DNA of 64,000 nt from Sinonovacula constricta (Eukaryota; Mollusca; Bivalvia; Cardiida; Solecurtidae): assembly GCA_007844125.1 (NCBI GenBank), contig CM017558.1, forward strand, positions 56,808,702 to 56,872,701, given 5' to 3'. Under the pieces are notes generated by a model. The model saw only the letters and a list, made by a program, of their open reading frames with translations. It ran no database searches and was not told the origin of the DNA. Below, piece by piece: positions 43,019-57,157 of the stretch (its first letter is position 1; each line of letters opens with the position of its first letter). A program made the position numbers and the translations under genes.

Positions 43019-46000
43019 GTGAGCACGCATTACGCCGTCAAATATTGCTAAATAGTGCTAATAAGGCCGCTTTTATTGTCGTTTCTTCCATTTCTAAGTT
43101 GAATATCGAAATCGAAAAGTGCGTGTTCCATTGTTTTTATAGATTATTTTAACAACTCATTTTTATTACATTTTCCCTTTCATAACAGAAGTATTTCACG
43201 AGATCTAAGCTTTCTGGAAATACTACAATAAAATATTTCACGGGATTATTGTAGCTGTCGTGGTTTCTGTAATGACAACTGTTCTACTAAAGTTATATAT
43301 ATGGAATTGTGGATATTACACTATAAAGTACGACAGAATTTACATTTATTATTTTTATTAATGTGTTAGATTAAACCTTGTTTTAATATATTTTAATATA
43401 TAAAATACATTAACACGTATTGTTTATAAATGTATACATAGATTGCGCAGTTGGTTACTATGGTAACTGTAGTCAACTTTGCGGCAACTGTACCGAAGGA
43501 CAATCATGTGATCAAGTGGATGGAAGCTGTCCTGGTGGATGCTTACCAGGTTACAAAGGATATACCTGTCACGAAGGTGAACTCGTCTTTAGAAAAACTA
43601 ATACTTATGTTGTGTGTGTTTCTCGCTGTTGCTTCAAATTAATTTAAACATTTTATCTTTGCTGTTAATTTGTTTTATCCCTAAACCTTACTGCACGTGC
43701 TCAGTTTTACCTTGATCCCTTTTAAAGACCACCAAAAGTATTTCACAAAACATAATTCACAAAATTTAGTTTAAGCAACCCCGTGATCATGTTTAGCTTT
43801 TACATGAGGGTATTGGTGTTTTATAATGTGAACCGGGTCAATATGGTAACAACTGTTCGGAGATGTGCGGAAGCTAGTCGTCAATCACCTGACCGGATAT
43901 TGTCCAGGAAGTTGTGGATCTGGGTATAAAGGCGACAAACGCCACGAAGGTACACATATATCATAGTCATAAGCGTGCGTAGATTATCCAATTAACCATG
44001 TAAAGCACTTTTAGCCAGCCTACGTCGGCAGTACCTATCTAAAGAATTATTAGACATAAGAAACAGAGGTGTTAACTTTGTAACCAACAATGCATTACCG
44101 TCTGCTGAATATACAATACACCGGATTACCAAACACAAGCCTCAATATTTCAGTTTTGTACTGAGTTTCCTTTGATGTGTCAGTATTAATGTGATGAGTT
44201 TTGTCTACATTTTATGTATACGATATAACTTAAGTAATCTTGGTTGTTCCCTGGATTGCCGGACAAAATCAGTAAACAATAAAAAACGAGAAAGGCCGAT
44301 AGTGAACACGTAATATATGAAAAAGGTCGAGATATGGGTCTATTTAATCCACTTTTATCTTCCTTTTACAACTTAACAAAGTCAAAATGCTTCCGTTTAA
44401 TTAACACAAGTTTTAATATAAAATAAATACAGCAGATGCAATATGTAATTCATTTCTATTTTTAATATACTTTTATAATGCGCGCGGAGAAGGGCCAAAT
44501 TGTGATGGTGCTCAACATTTTTGTGTTTTTGTACAAAATTTGGAACTGTTTTGGACTTTGAATTAGATATTTGGATGTATAAAGGTACATATTTCGTGAA
44601 TTCTAATTTATTTGCCAAACTGCAGAAAACACTTTGTTAGAAAAAAAACTCAAGCCAAGCCATATCAATTAAAAATGGCACGCGATGCCGGAAAATGAAT
44701 GTGTCGGGTTTGCTATTTATTGTTAAATGACTCATCACGGATTTGTTCTTACTTTAACATTTGGCTTGCAAAAAGAATACCCTTGTCAAATGTATTTTCA
44801 AAATTTGGTGTATGTTGCAATGCTCATATGACTTTGTCATATATTGTTTTAGATTAAACGCGTTCGTGACCTTGTGTTTAAAACTCTGAAGTAACCATAA
44901 AGTGAGACAGTTGAAATGAAACGACGCCTTGCAACGCGTATAGTGGAGAGTTTGGAAAACAAGCCTACCAGTGGCATATTAACTTACATCGGTGCTGGAT
45001 GGTGCTCCATTCGATGACCTTAAAATTTTTTTAAGCATGCCAAAGACTACACACTTTGATCAAAACAAGACAAGAAGCTTAAAATACCAAGAAATAGACG
45101 GGTTAAAATCGATGATTACAGATTTGCGAGTTGATGTTTTATCCGTCACAGTGGAAAATAAAGTGAAAGTAATGTGTAACCCGATGCACAAAGTAAACAA
45201 AGAGAATACTCAATCCATTATACAGATCGAACATACAATAAACGAGTGCGTCAGATTAATCCAGTGTGTACTGTGTGGAAGATGCACTGGCGTTGTAAGC
45301 ATACAGAGCAAACTGAAAACGCTAAAAGCCTTCATGTGTTCGAGATATGTAGATACAGAGAAAAACATTAAGCCCTTGAAAAACTATAAAGATAAGGACG
45401 ACCTAGTTGTCTCCCATGAATGCAATAGGGATTTTGCTATTGCCCATTGTGTCGACAAATAATGCGACCTAATGTTGAAATACGTCAAACCATTGAGGAT
45501 GGTGCGTATGGGATGACGATGGCGTCATGTGATGAGCCAGAAGAGAGCATAATGCTATCCCTGTATCCGACCAAAGTTTTGTTGTCAGTAGTCAGGGAGG
45601 ACGTGCCGGTGGCAAATGGTCGTTCCTGCGCAACACCGACGATCTCTAATCCTAGAATGTACTCTTTCTCTATTGATGGGAATAACAACTGCCCCCCGAC
45701 TTCCAGAGGTTCACCTCCAGAGTGCCGTATAATGCCGTTGCGTCAGAAAATAAAATTCCAAGTCCAAGGGTACCACCATCCACTTAACCGAGAGAGTCCG
45801 ACAGGGTCAACATACCGGTAGTCAATGAATCCGCTAGCCATAACAACAAGGAGTCACGTGGACACTACACTCTTAGTCACGTAAATCGGCATATAATGTT
45901 CATACGTTCACCATTAGGCTGATAATAAATTCGGTGATAGCTAAGAAGATTGTATTAAATACGTACGCAAGAGAACAGAACTTTTATATTGAGGGCTTTT

Positions 46001-48800
46001 TACGATCTGTGAATGGTGACTCTTAATTCCAATAGGAGGAGGCGTGCTATTAAAGCGACACACATATTTATTTACCGACCAGAGTACCGTGAGACTGCAA
46101 TCATCCGTCTCAACGTAGAAGCAGATAGCTCTGAAGAGGTACATGGCCGAGTTTCTTGCCTCGTGGTATTATCTGTAGACCCTGGCTGAGTAAATTCAAA
46201 AGAAACACCTTTACTTAGAGTAAAATGACCAACACAGGTGATAGATATGAGATATGGACATAACTTACAAGGGATATTTTAAGCATGAATACCATATTTA
46301 TTCGACTGTCATTTTTTCTTGATATTTCAATGTTTAACATCAAATTGTGCACTTGGAACCGCACAGGAATAATGACTAGTGCTCTTGAAAATGATTAATA
46401 TGAGAATCAAATTATTCCCTCTAGCATTTTTCATTATCTCATTGTTACTCCCGTAACGTAATTTTGTACATCTTATGTAACCATTTTAAGTCATCTTGGA
46501 TGTTCTCTGAAATACTGCCGAAAATCTGTATCTTAAAATGAGAAAGGCCGATGGAGGTTACATAACATTCGGGAAGTCGTGATGTGGGTCTGTTTAGTCT
46601 ACTTTCATCTTTATTTCGCAAATGAACTAAACAGGTAATAGGTATTTATATTTATTTCACACAAGTAACTAAGTCGTTATAAAACAGCAGATGCAGTGTG
46701 CATTCATGTCTACAGTATGGAATTAAAAAGTAACTAAAGTACACTCTTAACTTATATATAATATTGCCTCGCTCTTTTTTAATAAGTATTTTATATGTAA
46801 ACGAGGGATTTACAATCACGTCATAACAGAGAAACTGACTTAGGAGCCTTTTTCATAATAGCGCATACTAATGATTTATTTATACGGATGAAATCTCTGC
46901 TATTTTAAACTGTTTACGTGATTTGCTCCTGTAATTATATTTTTATTTCGCTAGGACTTAAGCGATGCCCTTTTAAGAAACTGGTTCGTTAAAAACATGC
47001 TTGATTTTATTAACTTTATAAAGCAATTTATAAAAATATATTAACCTATTTAAGATAGCTGTATGATAATATCTATGATGTTTCATGCATAGTGACATAT
47101 GTTCTAAATTATATCTAGCTATTTAAAATATAGAATTATATTTATATAGTATTTTATCGAGTATCAGCGTTGTATAATATAGAATAGATTATCCTATCGT
47201 TTTTAAGAATATATTATTTTTTGTTTCAGAATGTCATCCTGGCACATACGGTAAAGACTGTTCCCAATTCTGCGGTCAGTGTTTTGAAAACGAAATATGC
47301 CATCATATTAACGGTACCTGCTTCAAAGGTTGTACTGGGGACTTCTACGGAATCCTTTGTAAAGCAAGTCAGTAGTAGGAAACCAATTCAGTTGATAACT
47401 ATTTATTTACATGTTTCTATTTAAACTTCATGTTTAGGTTAAGAAGAGTAAGCACACTGTGACAGATGTAAAATATATCTTCGTTAACCATCATAAAATA
47501 TGCGATACTGTAGCTTAATACAAACCTCAAACTAATGTGTTTTCAAAAGGTTATTTTTCGGCAAGATTTTGAAGCGTAAAAATGAAAATGTGTCAGGTAA
47601 TGCAATTGCGACACTAACATTTTTAATTAATAAGTCATTACAATATATATTTTTTAAACTAGAGGCTATTCCAGATGCATCGGTACTAATAGCTCGATGT
47701 TGATTGATCTACATTGAGTTATTTCCACTATTTAAAGTATCTTTATCCTAGGACATCCTAAGAACGGAGCTGCAGACGATCAAGGTTCCCACATGGCGAC
47801 TGTTGCGGTGTCGGTCAGTGTATGTGCCGCAGCTGCTGCTGTCACTGCCATCGTCACTGTGCGTGTTATGAAAAGAAAACGCATGCTAATGTCAAGGTAC
47901 TGTGTATCTGCTTTAATACAACCTTTCTCTATTATTAACTTAAACTTCTATCTTTATATACGAAACATAAACACATATATGTTTGTATTTATTTATACAT
48001 AGATAAAGTCATCTATGATCTATCCTTATATACACTAAAGTTTATTAAACTAGAATATAGAATGATAATTTACCTATGATTAAATACATGTAGCAGGAAC
48101 GAGTCTACTTACGAAGTACCAGTGTGGCATGCGCACGAATATGAATCTGCTTACTCCGTACTAGACAACACTCATAACTTATGTAAGTTACATTTAGACA
48201 TAACATTTTGTGAATCTCTTGGAATAACATTTTAAATTGTTTCGCGATAACACGTGCTGTTGTTCGCATTTTACCATACTGATATAGAAAAAAAACGACT
48301 TTATACAATATTAGCTTATCAACAGGACTGAATTACATTGACAGTAAAATGGACCTTTTAACGTTTGTTTTCTGACGTGTGTGTTTACTGAAAATCCACC
48401 TAAGAGCAAGTCTTTTTAAAATGCAGTAAACGGAAACATCTTTTTGAAGCTAACTTAACGATTCGTAGATTATTGCTATAAAAATTAAGTTTTAAATGTG
48501 AGTCATTGACTGTTTTTACATGTTACATCTACTTTATCGAGTAAACTATGTTATAGATAATTTTGGCCTTCTTAATTCAACTTAAATGCTGGAAGTTTAG
48601 TATTCATAGTTCATATAGAAAAAATATGTTCCATATTTGAATGCAATGTCCATTGGTTTGAGCTTTGAAAGACCTTATTAAGTAACCCAGCCCTTTTGCA
48701 GATGGACTGTTCTAAGGCGGTAACTGTTGGGTTTGCACTATCACTGTTTTCTTGTAACTTTTACAATATTTCAGATACTACAGATAACACAAACACGTGA
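42884..48800 (+). CDS. headless receptor cassette: EGF x3 + TM + tail (copy 2)
   Basis: Six exons (42884-43018, 43442-43576, 47230-47367, 47752-47896, 48097-48182, 48775-48800) correspond to receptor exons 5-10 and encode the same protein segment as copy 1, ending at TGA 48,798-48,800. No signal-peptide or lectin exon precedes them. The first exon enters in phase 1, which fits the phase 1 donors of all EGF exons in copy 1, so a transcript from the 23,475 promoter could include them. Whether it does cannot be judged from sequence; a non-functional duplicate is equally possible. Confidence 0.6.
43442..43576 (+). CDS. EGF-like exon (copy 2 of exon 6)
   Basis: Same protein sequence as 29,274-29,408. 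Confidence 0.75.
43830..43949 (+). pseudogene. degenerate EGF exon (copy 2)
   Basis: Same frameshift and Cys-to-Arg change as 29,662-29,781. Confidence 0.7.
44992..45462 (+). CDS. unrecognised 156-aa intronic ORF (copy 2)
   Basis: Predicted protein identical to the ORF at 30,824-31,294; see that entry. Confidence 0.35.
   Translation: MLDGAPFDDLKIFLSMPKTTHFDQNKTRSLKYQEIDGLKSMITDLRVDVLSVTVENKVKVMCNPMHKVNKENTQSIIQIEHTINECVRLIQCVLCGRCTGVVSIQSKLKTLKAFMCSRYVDTEKNIKPLKNYKDKDDLVVSHECNRDFAIAHCVDK
45447..45821 (+). CDS. unrecognised 124-aa intronic ORF (copy 2)
   Basis: Predicted protein identical to the ORF at 31,279-31,653. Confidence 0.3.
   Translation: MCRQIMRPNVEIRQTIEDGAYGMTMASCDEPEESIMLSLYPTKVLLSVVREDVPVANGRSCATPTISNPRMYSFSIDGNNNCPPTSRGSPPECRIMPLRQKIKFQVQGYHHPLNRESPTGSTYR
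47230..47367 (+). CDS. EGF-like exon (copy 2 of exon 7)
   Basis: Same protein sequence and splice sites as 33,062-33,199. Confidence 0.75.
47752..47896 (+). CDS. transmembrane exon (copy 2 of exon 8)
   Basis: Same protein sequence as 33,584-33,728. Confidence 0.75.
48097..48182 (+). CDS. cytoplasmic-tail exon (copy 2 of exon 9)
   Basis: Same protein sequence as 33,929-34,014; intact frame and GTAAGT donor. Confidence 0.75.
48775..48800 (+). CDS. terminal exon (copy 2 of exon 10)
   Basis: ATATTTCAG acceptor and TGA stop as in copy 1. Confidence 0.7.
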
Positions 48801-49282
48801 TTTAATGAAGATACAAACATAAGCGCAGATGTCAGCACAAGCTGGTCTATGTTTTATGTATCTACTTTGTGTATGTGTTTCCTAAATCGTTGGTAAATGT
48901 CTGAGTTCATAGCATATGTAAAATGTTCTGTTTCTTAAATATTCACGTGCAAAGTCTTATACGACTTAAATATCATATGTAAAATTTGTATGTGGGTAGG
49001 ATGTGAATGAGACGAATGTAAATGTAAAAAGTGTTCGACTTTATATATACTATGAATCCACTGATTCAGTATGCCATACACCAATAGACTTTCCAATAAG
49101 GCTTGCATAACATTTTTTCCTTTCAAACCATAAGACAAAAGATCTTTGGAAAAATAAGGTAATTTGTACAAATTAATTAAAATATATCTTGTACAGAAGA
49201 CTGATTAATAGCGATTCAATCCTCATTCAACCCTACCTGGTCGTAAAGTACAATGTTCCTACATTAGAAATGTACAAATTTT

Positions 49283-49373
49283 CAGTGGTGCAGCCAGTAA
49301 AGTACTGGATTGCCATATAAGATGACCCAGCCAGCTAGGAATTTTACACGAACGTTTTGTCTTTCGAAGATAT
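49283..49373 (+). repeat. SINE-like fragment (copy 2)
   Basis: Duplicate of 35,115-35,205, with GCAGCCAG in place of GCAGCGAG. Confidence 0.3.
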
Positions 49374-50083
49374 TTTCGACTTTACGGTTAAACACGTATA
49401 TTTTGGGCCAACCTAAACAGTATTTATTATATTCGACGTATGATAAAGTTCTTGCCTTGTATATCATATGGAAAAGTGTCGTCAGATATAACCAATCAAT
49501 GATAGTTGTAATGTGACTGTCCTCTGTCTGTCTCAAGACTTTGTGATAAAGTTGCATACTTTCCTAACGACAATGAAAATATGTACATTTTTATTATGCA
49601 CATATAATCAGCATACAATTTCCATATTATTAGTTATAATGCAGTCACGATTGTACAGTGTATTTACAGTGCTTGTCGATTAAAAATAGCATTTCACAAT
49701 GGATATTGTAACAACTTGAAGCCAGTAAGCATACTACATATTGTCTTTTGTCTTTGTAACACGTCAACAATAAGAGGTGAAGAGATAAAATACATGGCAA
49801 AGTAGTATTTTTTATACTCATCGTGACCAACTTACTGTTTTGAAAACAAGTATGAAATTAAAATAAACCATGATACCACATAGGTTGAAGTTATATTAGT
49901 CATTACAATACCCTGTAGAAATAACTTGTTAAGCCATTTTAAAATAAAGATTTACAAGTGTTCAACTTTCTCCAGGGAAAAACATTGATACCAATGACAT
50001 ATGTTTTCTTTATATTCTATATAAATGCATTCATGAAATATAACATCCACAACACACACAACAGTATTATTTCTCTTCCGTAC

Positions 50084-50311
50084 CTTGGGTATTTTAACAG
50101 CAGCATCTTTTGTCCGTTCCCCTCCTTCATCCTCTGAATCTGTATCTGAGAAGTGGCTGTTACTCTGTTGATACACTCTGGTCGCCTCCTTCATGCATCT
50201 CTACAGCAATGCTTGCCTGATGTATGCGTACACATTGAAGGAGGATGAATTACTGAAGAGGTCTACATTTGGCACTGTGGACTCTAGGGGAGTTTCAGGG
50301 CTTTGATCTCT
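50084..50311 (-). pseudogene. minus-strand exon with in-frame TAG (copy 2)
   Basis: 228 nt, phase 0-0, with the same internal TAG as 35,917-36,144. Confidence 0.5.
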
Positions 50312-50710
50312 CTGCAAATAGAAAAAGGAAGGCATACAAATAAGATGAAATAAACTGATAAGTTGTTGATTAATTTCACCTATAGATATGATGTAAATGT
50401 AATGTTGATCTATAATTTGCGTAGATTTTAATTTGGATAAAACTTTTAAAGTTTATCGATGTTGATTAAAAACCAATGATAAATAAAGATAATCTTATCT
50501 TATAGATGTGATAGATTTCATTATCTGGTGTTTATATACTATTACAATATAATATTTGATACGCTTGCATATTGGTTTATTATTCCAATTTATATAAACA
50601 ATACAACATATCTATATGTATCCCAAAGAAAATAATATATCAGAAGTTATTTGTAAAACATAATTTTATTATTAATTTTTTTAGAGATAAATTTAAACAG
50701 AATTATATAC

Positions 50711-50770
50711 CTTCTTAACCTTTTCTTTGGACTTGTTTTTCACTTTCTTTGCTTTCTTCTCACCTTTTTT
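50711..50770 (-). CDS. minus-strand Lys-rich exon, intact frame (copy 2)
   Basis: 60 nt encoding KKGEKKAKKVKNKSKEKVKK between acceptor GTTACAG and donor GTATAT, phase 0-0, joinable to the exon at 50,084-50,311. Copy 1 has one extra T here and is frameshifted. Gene unrecognised; the next exon carries a stop, so the gene may be dead. Confidence 0.4.
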
Positions 50771-51011
50771 CTGTAACAAAGACCAAAAGAGTTATTAAAA
50801 AAATAATCTTAAAATTATGAGAAAAATGCATTGTAAGGTTGTGTTAAAAAGTTGATATTAACTAGATAAATGATTCAGCTACGTGGTTTCCTGGATTTTT
50901 TCCTCACAAGTTGACTATGAAGACATGCCTGTCAATAACTCCATGAGTAACTAATGTTGAAAATACTAGCATAGAAGACTGTATAAATTAATCAGAGCTC
51001 TACATAAAGAA

Positions 51012-51176
51012 AGGACTCTTCCTCAGCCATTTGACAGACAAGCTTCTTAAACAATCAGATAAGGAATTTCCCCAACTTGTTTGTGATGGCCAGCCCTAGC
51101 GTATTCAGCTTAGATAGTTTTTAGGGAAGCCGTGGATATTTCCTAACACATAATGAATGTTTCAAACAAGTGACAA
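51012..51176 (-). repeat. dispersed repeat (copy 2)
   Basis: Duplicate of 36,847-37,018. Confidence 0.7.
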
Positions 51177-52209
51177 CTTTGATCAACAATGTTAACATGT
51201 GAAATAATTTGGGAATGTGACATATAGTGTCAGTAGATAAACACGCATTTGTTCACACTTACTGAGCTGATATAATAGCTTTTTATAAAGAAGTTGCACA
51301 AATGGACATCTTTTCTGAGAATGTTGTTTTGTTTTTTCTTCTAGAATGGACCTTTTTTCAACAGCTAAAATAATAATTAGAAAATTGCTAAAATAATTAA
51401 TCTCAAAATACACGTTAATTGCATGTGTCAATATAAGTGTCACTATTTTGGCCATTGTTTGTCTAACCTAATAAATGTGAGGGCCAGCGCTAAGGTAGGC
51501 ATGACTACAGCTTGTCTGAAGACGGGTCAATTGGTGACTGAGGATGAAAAAATCTTATCAAAGGCTTATAACAGAACTGGTTAAAACCTCGTAAAGGGTT
51601 GATTTCATTTGCTTGACACAAGATTTTACAAGTTTTTTGGTGCTTCCAAGTTAATAATTAAAAACTGTTACCAAAAAAAGTTTATGGTTCCAGTAGCATT
51701 GCTAAACCATTTTATGAAAATGAGTATTTATTAAAAAGTTTCAGCTTGTGCTTACATTAACTGCAAAACAACCCATTTATTCATTTAAATAAATAAATGT
51801 CTTCCCAAGCACTGTTTTCGAGGGAATCTTGGGAGTTTATTGATGCTCATTATTGCACCCTTTCATTAAAAGTTGTTCTTTTAAATATGGTATCTGACAA
51901 TTTACCTACATCAAATGCATGGAACAACATTTCTCAACTGTTACTGGGAATTTATAAATAATTTCTGAATAAAATCATACTTAAGTCTGATTCAGATTTT
52001 TCTGGACACTACATGTGTTTGAGACCGTATACATAATGACATTGCAATTTTCTTTCCAAATGTCCATTCTTTCCAATTCCATAAATCACACTAAATCACT
52101 GCCAAAAACAGATGCCGACATCACTACCCGGTTGACAATATAACGCAATCTCAAAAGTTGTCACATGGCTTTCTTTGTTTGTAATGGTGATTGGATGTAA
52201 TGCTTGACT

Positions 52210-52604
52210 TTTCACACCAAACTTAGGGCATTGATGAACAGATTTTACAGGAACTTTTCAGGTAAAATGAATTGTTTGTTTTTTGAGAAAACAATAAATA
52301 TTTGGTCTAAACTGTCAGGTACCCACATTTAATATCTCTACATCTCCTTTGCCTTTGCTATAATCAGCAATTAAATTATAATAATCTAATCAAATGATGC
52401 ACTATCAACTCTGAAGTCTTAATCAGAAGGAGGTAAAGTTGGGTCTGAATAGGGTGAAGTGTGAAAGTTATTGTCGGAGTCACACAAGACCAGTGAGAGG
52501 GACCCACAAACTATCTCATAATGTTCTAAATTGTTCATCACTATTGTCACTAGTCATCTCTTCAGTCTTTTTCCTGAAAATGCCTAACATAAAAGCTTAT
52601 GATT
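52210..52604 (-). pseudogene. decayed minus-strand coding remnant (copy 2)
   Basis: Duplicate of 38,050-38,440 with further homopolymer indels (for example an extra C at GGTACCCAC), which move the frameshifts relative to copy 1. Confidence 0.3.
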
Positions 52605-53767
52605 TGAAAAATCAAATGCAAAAAAGAACAAAATCAAGCCAACATATTTCAGTTGGCAGCTCAGGTATTTCATATAACATAGTATAACGATTCTTGAATC
52701 AACATTGAACTTTAATCTTAAATTAAAACGACTATTTATTATTTTAATAATTATAATAACAATAAGTCTCACACCAATATTAACAAACATTTTAATAATC
52801 ACATTTTTATTTAAAAGATATGCAGACAAATTTAATATTTACCTTATAAATGCTCATTTCACAGCAAACCATTGCTTAAAACTGCAAGTAATTCAGAATT
52901 AGCAGTATTTCTGGGACGGCAAGACAAGGCTCGGTTTACATTTTATTACATAATTTAATGTTTATTTTTGTATATAAATACGAAATACATTTAAATCATT
53001 TAAATAGAATAAGTTTTATTCAGAAATAGCAGCCAAACAAAATGAGAGTCTACAAAAAGAACGTAGCAAGGTTTTTTATGCATTAAACTAAACGAAAAGT
53101 AAAACGGATGGTCTTGGGATGCCATATTTTAGTTCACAATCTAGACATAAATTGTATGCTTATGCTTATGTTTTAAGCTTGTGGCCTACAAAAACAACAA
53201 CAGCCAAACATGGTGTAAACAATTCAAGTGTCAACAGTACTTACTAATGAACTGAAAAAAGGTTTCCAAAGTGATCTAATATATTCTACTATCAAATTCA
53301 AATAAAATATCTATAAACTTATTAAGATGTTAAATTTAAATGAGTATGCAAGCATAAAAGTAGTTTATTTAAGTTGCAACATAAACATTTTCTATTTTAT
53401 TTCTATTCTGTAATGTTGCCTGCCTCATGTGCATGCATTGTCCATTTTTCTACATATTTACTTGATAAATGTAGTGTATTTAGAGTACCCAAGCAAATGG
53501 AAATCATTGTACTTTTTTGTAGTCAGGGGGTTTACCAAACGCAATAACAATGCTGGAAATTAGTACCTTTACTCGATTAGGAAAGAATTGAAGACATTCA
53601 GTCTAAATATCATGAGCTTGCGTTTGGGTTAATGCAGAATAGTTCTCACAGCACCCAAATAACTGGTTATTATGAACTTTTAAAAATTTCCAAGATCAGT
53701 CTAATGGCTGCGTCCACAACGTGCGCTAATCATTGCTTCCACTTTTAACATATTGTTGTTTTCGGAA

Positions 53768-53888
53768 TAGGGGTGTTACATTATACCGTCCGACGGTATA
53801 CCGCGGTTCTGTATTCACGGTTCGGTCCACGGTTCACTTCTCAAGAATTACGGTACGAACCGTGCGATACAGTTAGGTAAAAATCCTA
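53768..53888 (+). mobile_element. hAT-like transposon terminus (copy 2)
   Basis: Duplicate of 39,603-39,723. Confidence 0.4.
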
Positions 53889-55104
53889 CATTGTACTCTT
53901 GAGTTCACGTCGAAAAGTTGTTGAGTCAGTAGTGGACACCTGGAGAACGATAAAGTGGATCATAGATATAGCACTTTTATGAAAATGTTAGCCGAGATGT
54001 AAGCATTCTTGTTTTCAAGAGTAGCTGATCGTTCAAAACAGTATTTTGTTATTCTTAATTCTAATTTATATCATAAGAAAGTTAATTAGTAAGCTATATA
54101 GTATATCTTGGATCTGTAAAGTGCACTGGGTAAAGCTTATTAGTATTCAGAATGGCGGCTGTCGAAAAATTGTAACCCCTGTTTAATAAATCCCTGATGG
54201 ATTCGGACAATCTATATTGTAAAAAGAAATCCATTGTAGATTTTGGCATGATTGATAACATCTTTGGCTCTTGAGACTTTGTCTAATCGACTTTATTGCC
54301 GTCATTATGAAATTGTAAAGCGATGACAAGAAAACGCCAAAATAAGCATTTAGTAAAGTTTGTTTTAATTTCTCCTAAAGAATACTAAGATACATTTCTC
54401 ATTTCTATCTTTGTAAAGTTATATATCTAAGAAATTGTTACAGAAAAAAATATTTTCTGGTATTTTGTTTTACCTTTTTGCCCCATAAATTATCACACCT
54501 CACTGTCCCGATCTCCCTATCAAAAAAGACTCCTAGTTATCATCTACTTGACAGTCAGAGCAAAATAAGTACCTCAGCCAAAACATATTCAGCATATATG
54601 GTAGTGAATGAAAACGGTAACAGACGCGTTAATTTATGAGCGAGTTAATTTATGCATTGATAGACATCACCAAATTTACTCGTCTAATTCATACCCTTTT
54701 GGTTTATGTTGATACAAACCTTGTTTAAATGATGCTTTAAATTAATTACTTCGACTAATAAACACTGATCACTGATTTTGTTAAAGAATAATTAAACACG
54801 CGCACCATCCGGAACATTGTCCTCCGAATATATGTACACTTTTCGGTAATTAGTCGGACAACAATTTGACAAATATATCGGAACTCTCATTATAAATTTG
54901 ATGTGTGACTAATTTAAAATGGTATGCTTTGTACCTACATGATCAGACTACTAATAATGGAGCAAAATTTATTTGATTTATATAAACTTCTGATATTCTG
55001 AATTATAAGTTATAATTGTGGTAAATATTTATTTGAACAGTTCTTTCCAGTAGATATAATATTTAAGTACATGCATTACACGGGAAATTGAGATATAATG
55101 GTTC

Positions 55105-56015
55105 TGCACACTGTGGGATGTTGATCCAGATGAAAGAAATGGTTAAATAATCCAGTGTCACTGTTTATATTTTGAAAACTTTTAGAAAGTTTACGTTTAA
55201 CATATAACCAAATGCTTTCTATAATATACAAGTCTGGTGACTCAGCTGGCCATTATATCGATTTTAAATTATTTCTTGACTTGTAAAGAGAAACACTGTG
55301 GACAAGTTGTGCAAGGTGCGTTATCGTCTTCGAACAAGAATTTCTGCAATGGAATATGACGAGCAACAGCTGATCGCAAATACTCATCGATAGTACTTTC
55401 TCATAGATAATACTTTCCATCAACTTTCCATAAATTTCCAACACCGGTTCAACAAATACAATCCCATACCATAGACCTTATAACCTTGTTCTTAATGTCG
55501 GTCGATAACAGTTCTTGTCGGTAACGTTTCGCTGTTTTCGCCACACATAAACACGTTTATCTTCTCCAACGACTACTTGACTTTAATAAAAACTTATTTG
55601 TCACGGAACTGGCAATTTTCTCTACCATGCAAGTTTCTTCGCCCTATTTACTTTAATTACAGCTACACGTTACCTTTTTACACGTTTTTAAAAATTTTTG
55701 TGTAAATGATGCTGAATAGTTTGTTTTGAAACTTTAAAATTTATTTGTAATGTCTATCAGAAAATCACTCCAGTTACAGTTTACAATGCATTGTAAATGG
55801 CGATAGTCTCATTCTTTTACAAGTGCACTTCCCTTCTCGGTGAGATTTCGATTACTCCCGTTTCCCCGATCTTTTCTAAGTTGTTGATATAGTATTAAGT
55901 GGTATTCCTAATCCATTATCCATTGCTTATTTCTTTAATGAAATGTCCCTCAGGAAGCAAATCCACAGTCACTTTTTACATCACTAGGGATTTCTGGCCA
56001 CTATCCATACTGAAA
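55105..56015 (-). pseudogene. Tc1/mariner transposase relic (copy 3)
   Basis: Same relic as 26,780-27,690 with additional short deletions. Confidence 0.75.
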
Positions 56016-56572
56016 ACGGGTCAACATAAGCTTATATACGACAATTAACTTAGAATTATTATGTCACATACTATCTTCAAGGTCATATGCCAGTTATAGC
56101 TGTGTTTTGGCCCGAATTTAACATTATGATTTAAAGGAGAGTATCGCACATATTGTCGACGTCTTACATCTGAACAGGATCTGAACGTCCATTACGAATA
56201 GTTTTTGCAAGTAACTGTCTATACTTTTATTATAACTGTCATTTACAATTGGCAAGTATCCGATAAATTATCCAACATATAACTTCCCCATTCCCAAGAC
56301 AAGTACAGTCATCTGTTGCGTGCTTATCTATGATCCATTTTGTAGCTCGTATGAATTGTCTATGCCTTACAATACTTTATTTTATCTAAAGGCCATTTTA
56401 AATGTATTTAAGTAATGATTTACAATTAATGCAGTTGAATACTCTGAAGGAATGTATGGTTACTGCATAATGCCAGTCCTTGTGATATAATAACATTACT
56501 GGCTATAGTAAAGAGGAATAGGCGATACATGTCAGGGTCGGTGATTGTTAAGGATTAGATAGCAGTGACAGA

Positions 56573-56754
56573 TGGTGATCACTCTAGCGAGGTCCAGCTT
56601 TATTGGTGGAGGAGAACGTCTGGGTAGATTCTAGTCACCTGGAGACCTTCCTGCATTTAGGCCTTCGTCCCAAACGGGACTCAAACCCACGGTGAGAGGC
56701 TAAGCAGTCAAAGTAGTTAAAAATCAGCAACTCTACGTCTACGCCACGGGCGCC
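56573..56754 (-). mobile_element. tRNA-derived SINE (copy 3)
   Basis: Duplicate of 28,259-28,441 with minor changes. Confidence 0.6.
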
Positions 56755-56808
56755 ACGCAGTTGAATTATGTGTTATATTACATAAACAGTTGCATTTTTC
56801 CAATTGAA

Positions 56809-56944
56809 CTTGCAAAGACGGTTAATATGACAACGGTAGTCAACTATGCGGTAACTGTTCCTATGAACATCCCTGTAACCATGTGACTGGAAGCTGTGCA
56901 ATGGGATGCTCGCCTGGTTACGAAGGGCAAACCTGTCACGATGG
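56809..56944 (+). pseudogene. dead EGF exon (copy 3, less decayed)
   Basis: Keeps the TAA stop but retains LCGNCSYEHPCNHVTGSCAM and SPGYEGQTCHDG, where copies 1 and 2 have lost a Gly and read FEHPCNHKTG, SSGYEG and CHHG. It has its own changes (YDNGS for YGNCS). It therefore represents a separate lineage of this exon. Confidence 0.75.
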
Positions 56945-57022
56945 TCAGATATTATTCGATATTAACGAATGTAAACAACTTCTACAGAAAATAATAACAC
57001 ATTAAGTTTATATACATTGAAG

Positions 57023-57157
57023 CTTGCATGGATGGTTACTATGGCAACTGTAGTCAAATGTGCGGCAACTGCTCCAAGAACCATCCTTGTGATCATGTGA
57101 CTGGAAGGTGTCCCGATGGATGTTCGCCAGGCTACAAGGGTGATACATGTCATGATA
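57023..57157 (+). CDS. EGF-like exon (copy 3 of exon 5)
   Basis: Intact, with Gln to His (CDQVTG to CDHVTG). Confidence 0.7.

Larger units (their letters stand above)
40916..55080. repeat. 14.17-kb tandem unit, copy 2
   Basis: 14,165 bp, near-identical to copy 1. Differences I noted are mostly one-base (43,182 T for C; 49,292 C for G) or homopolymer length. At 43,182 and 49,292 copy 2 agrees with copy 3 against copy 1. Confidence 0.97.
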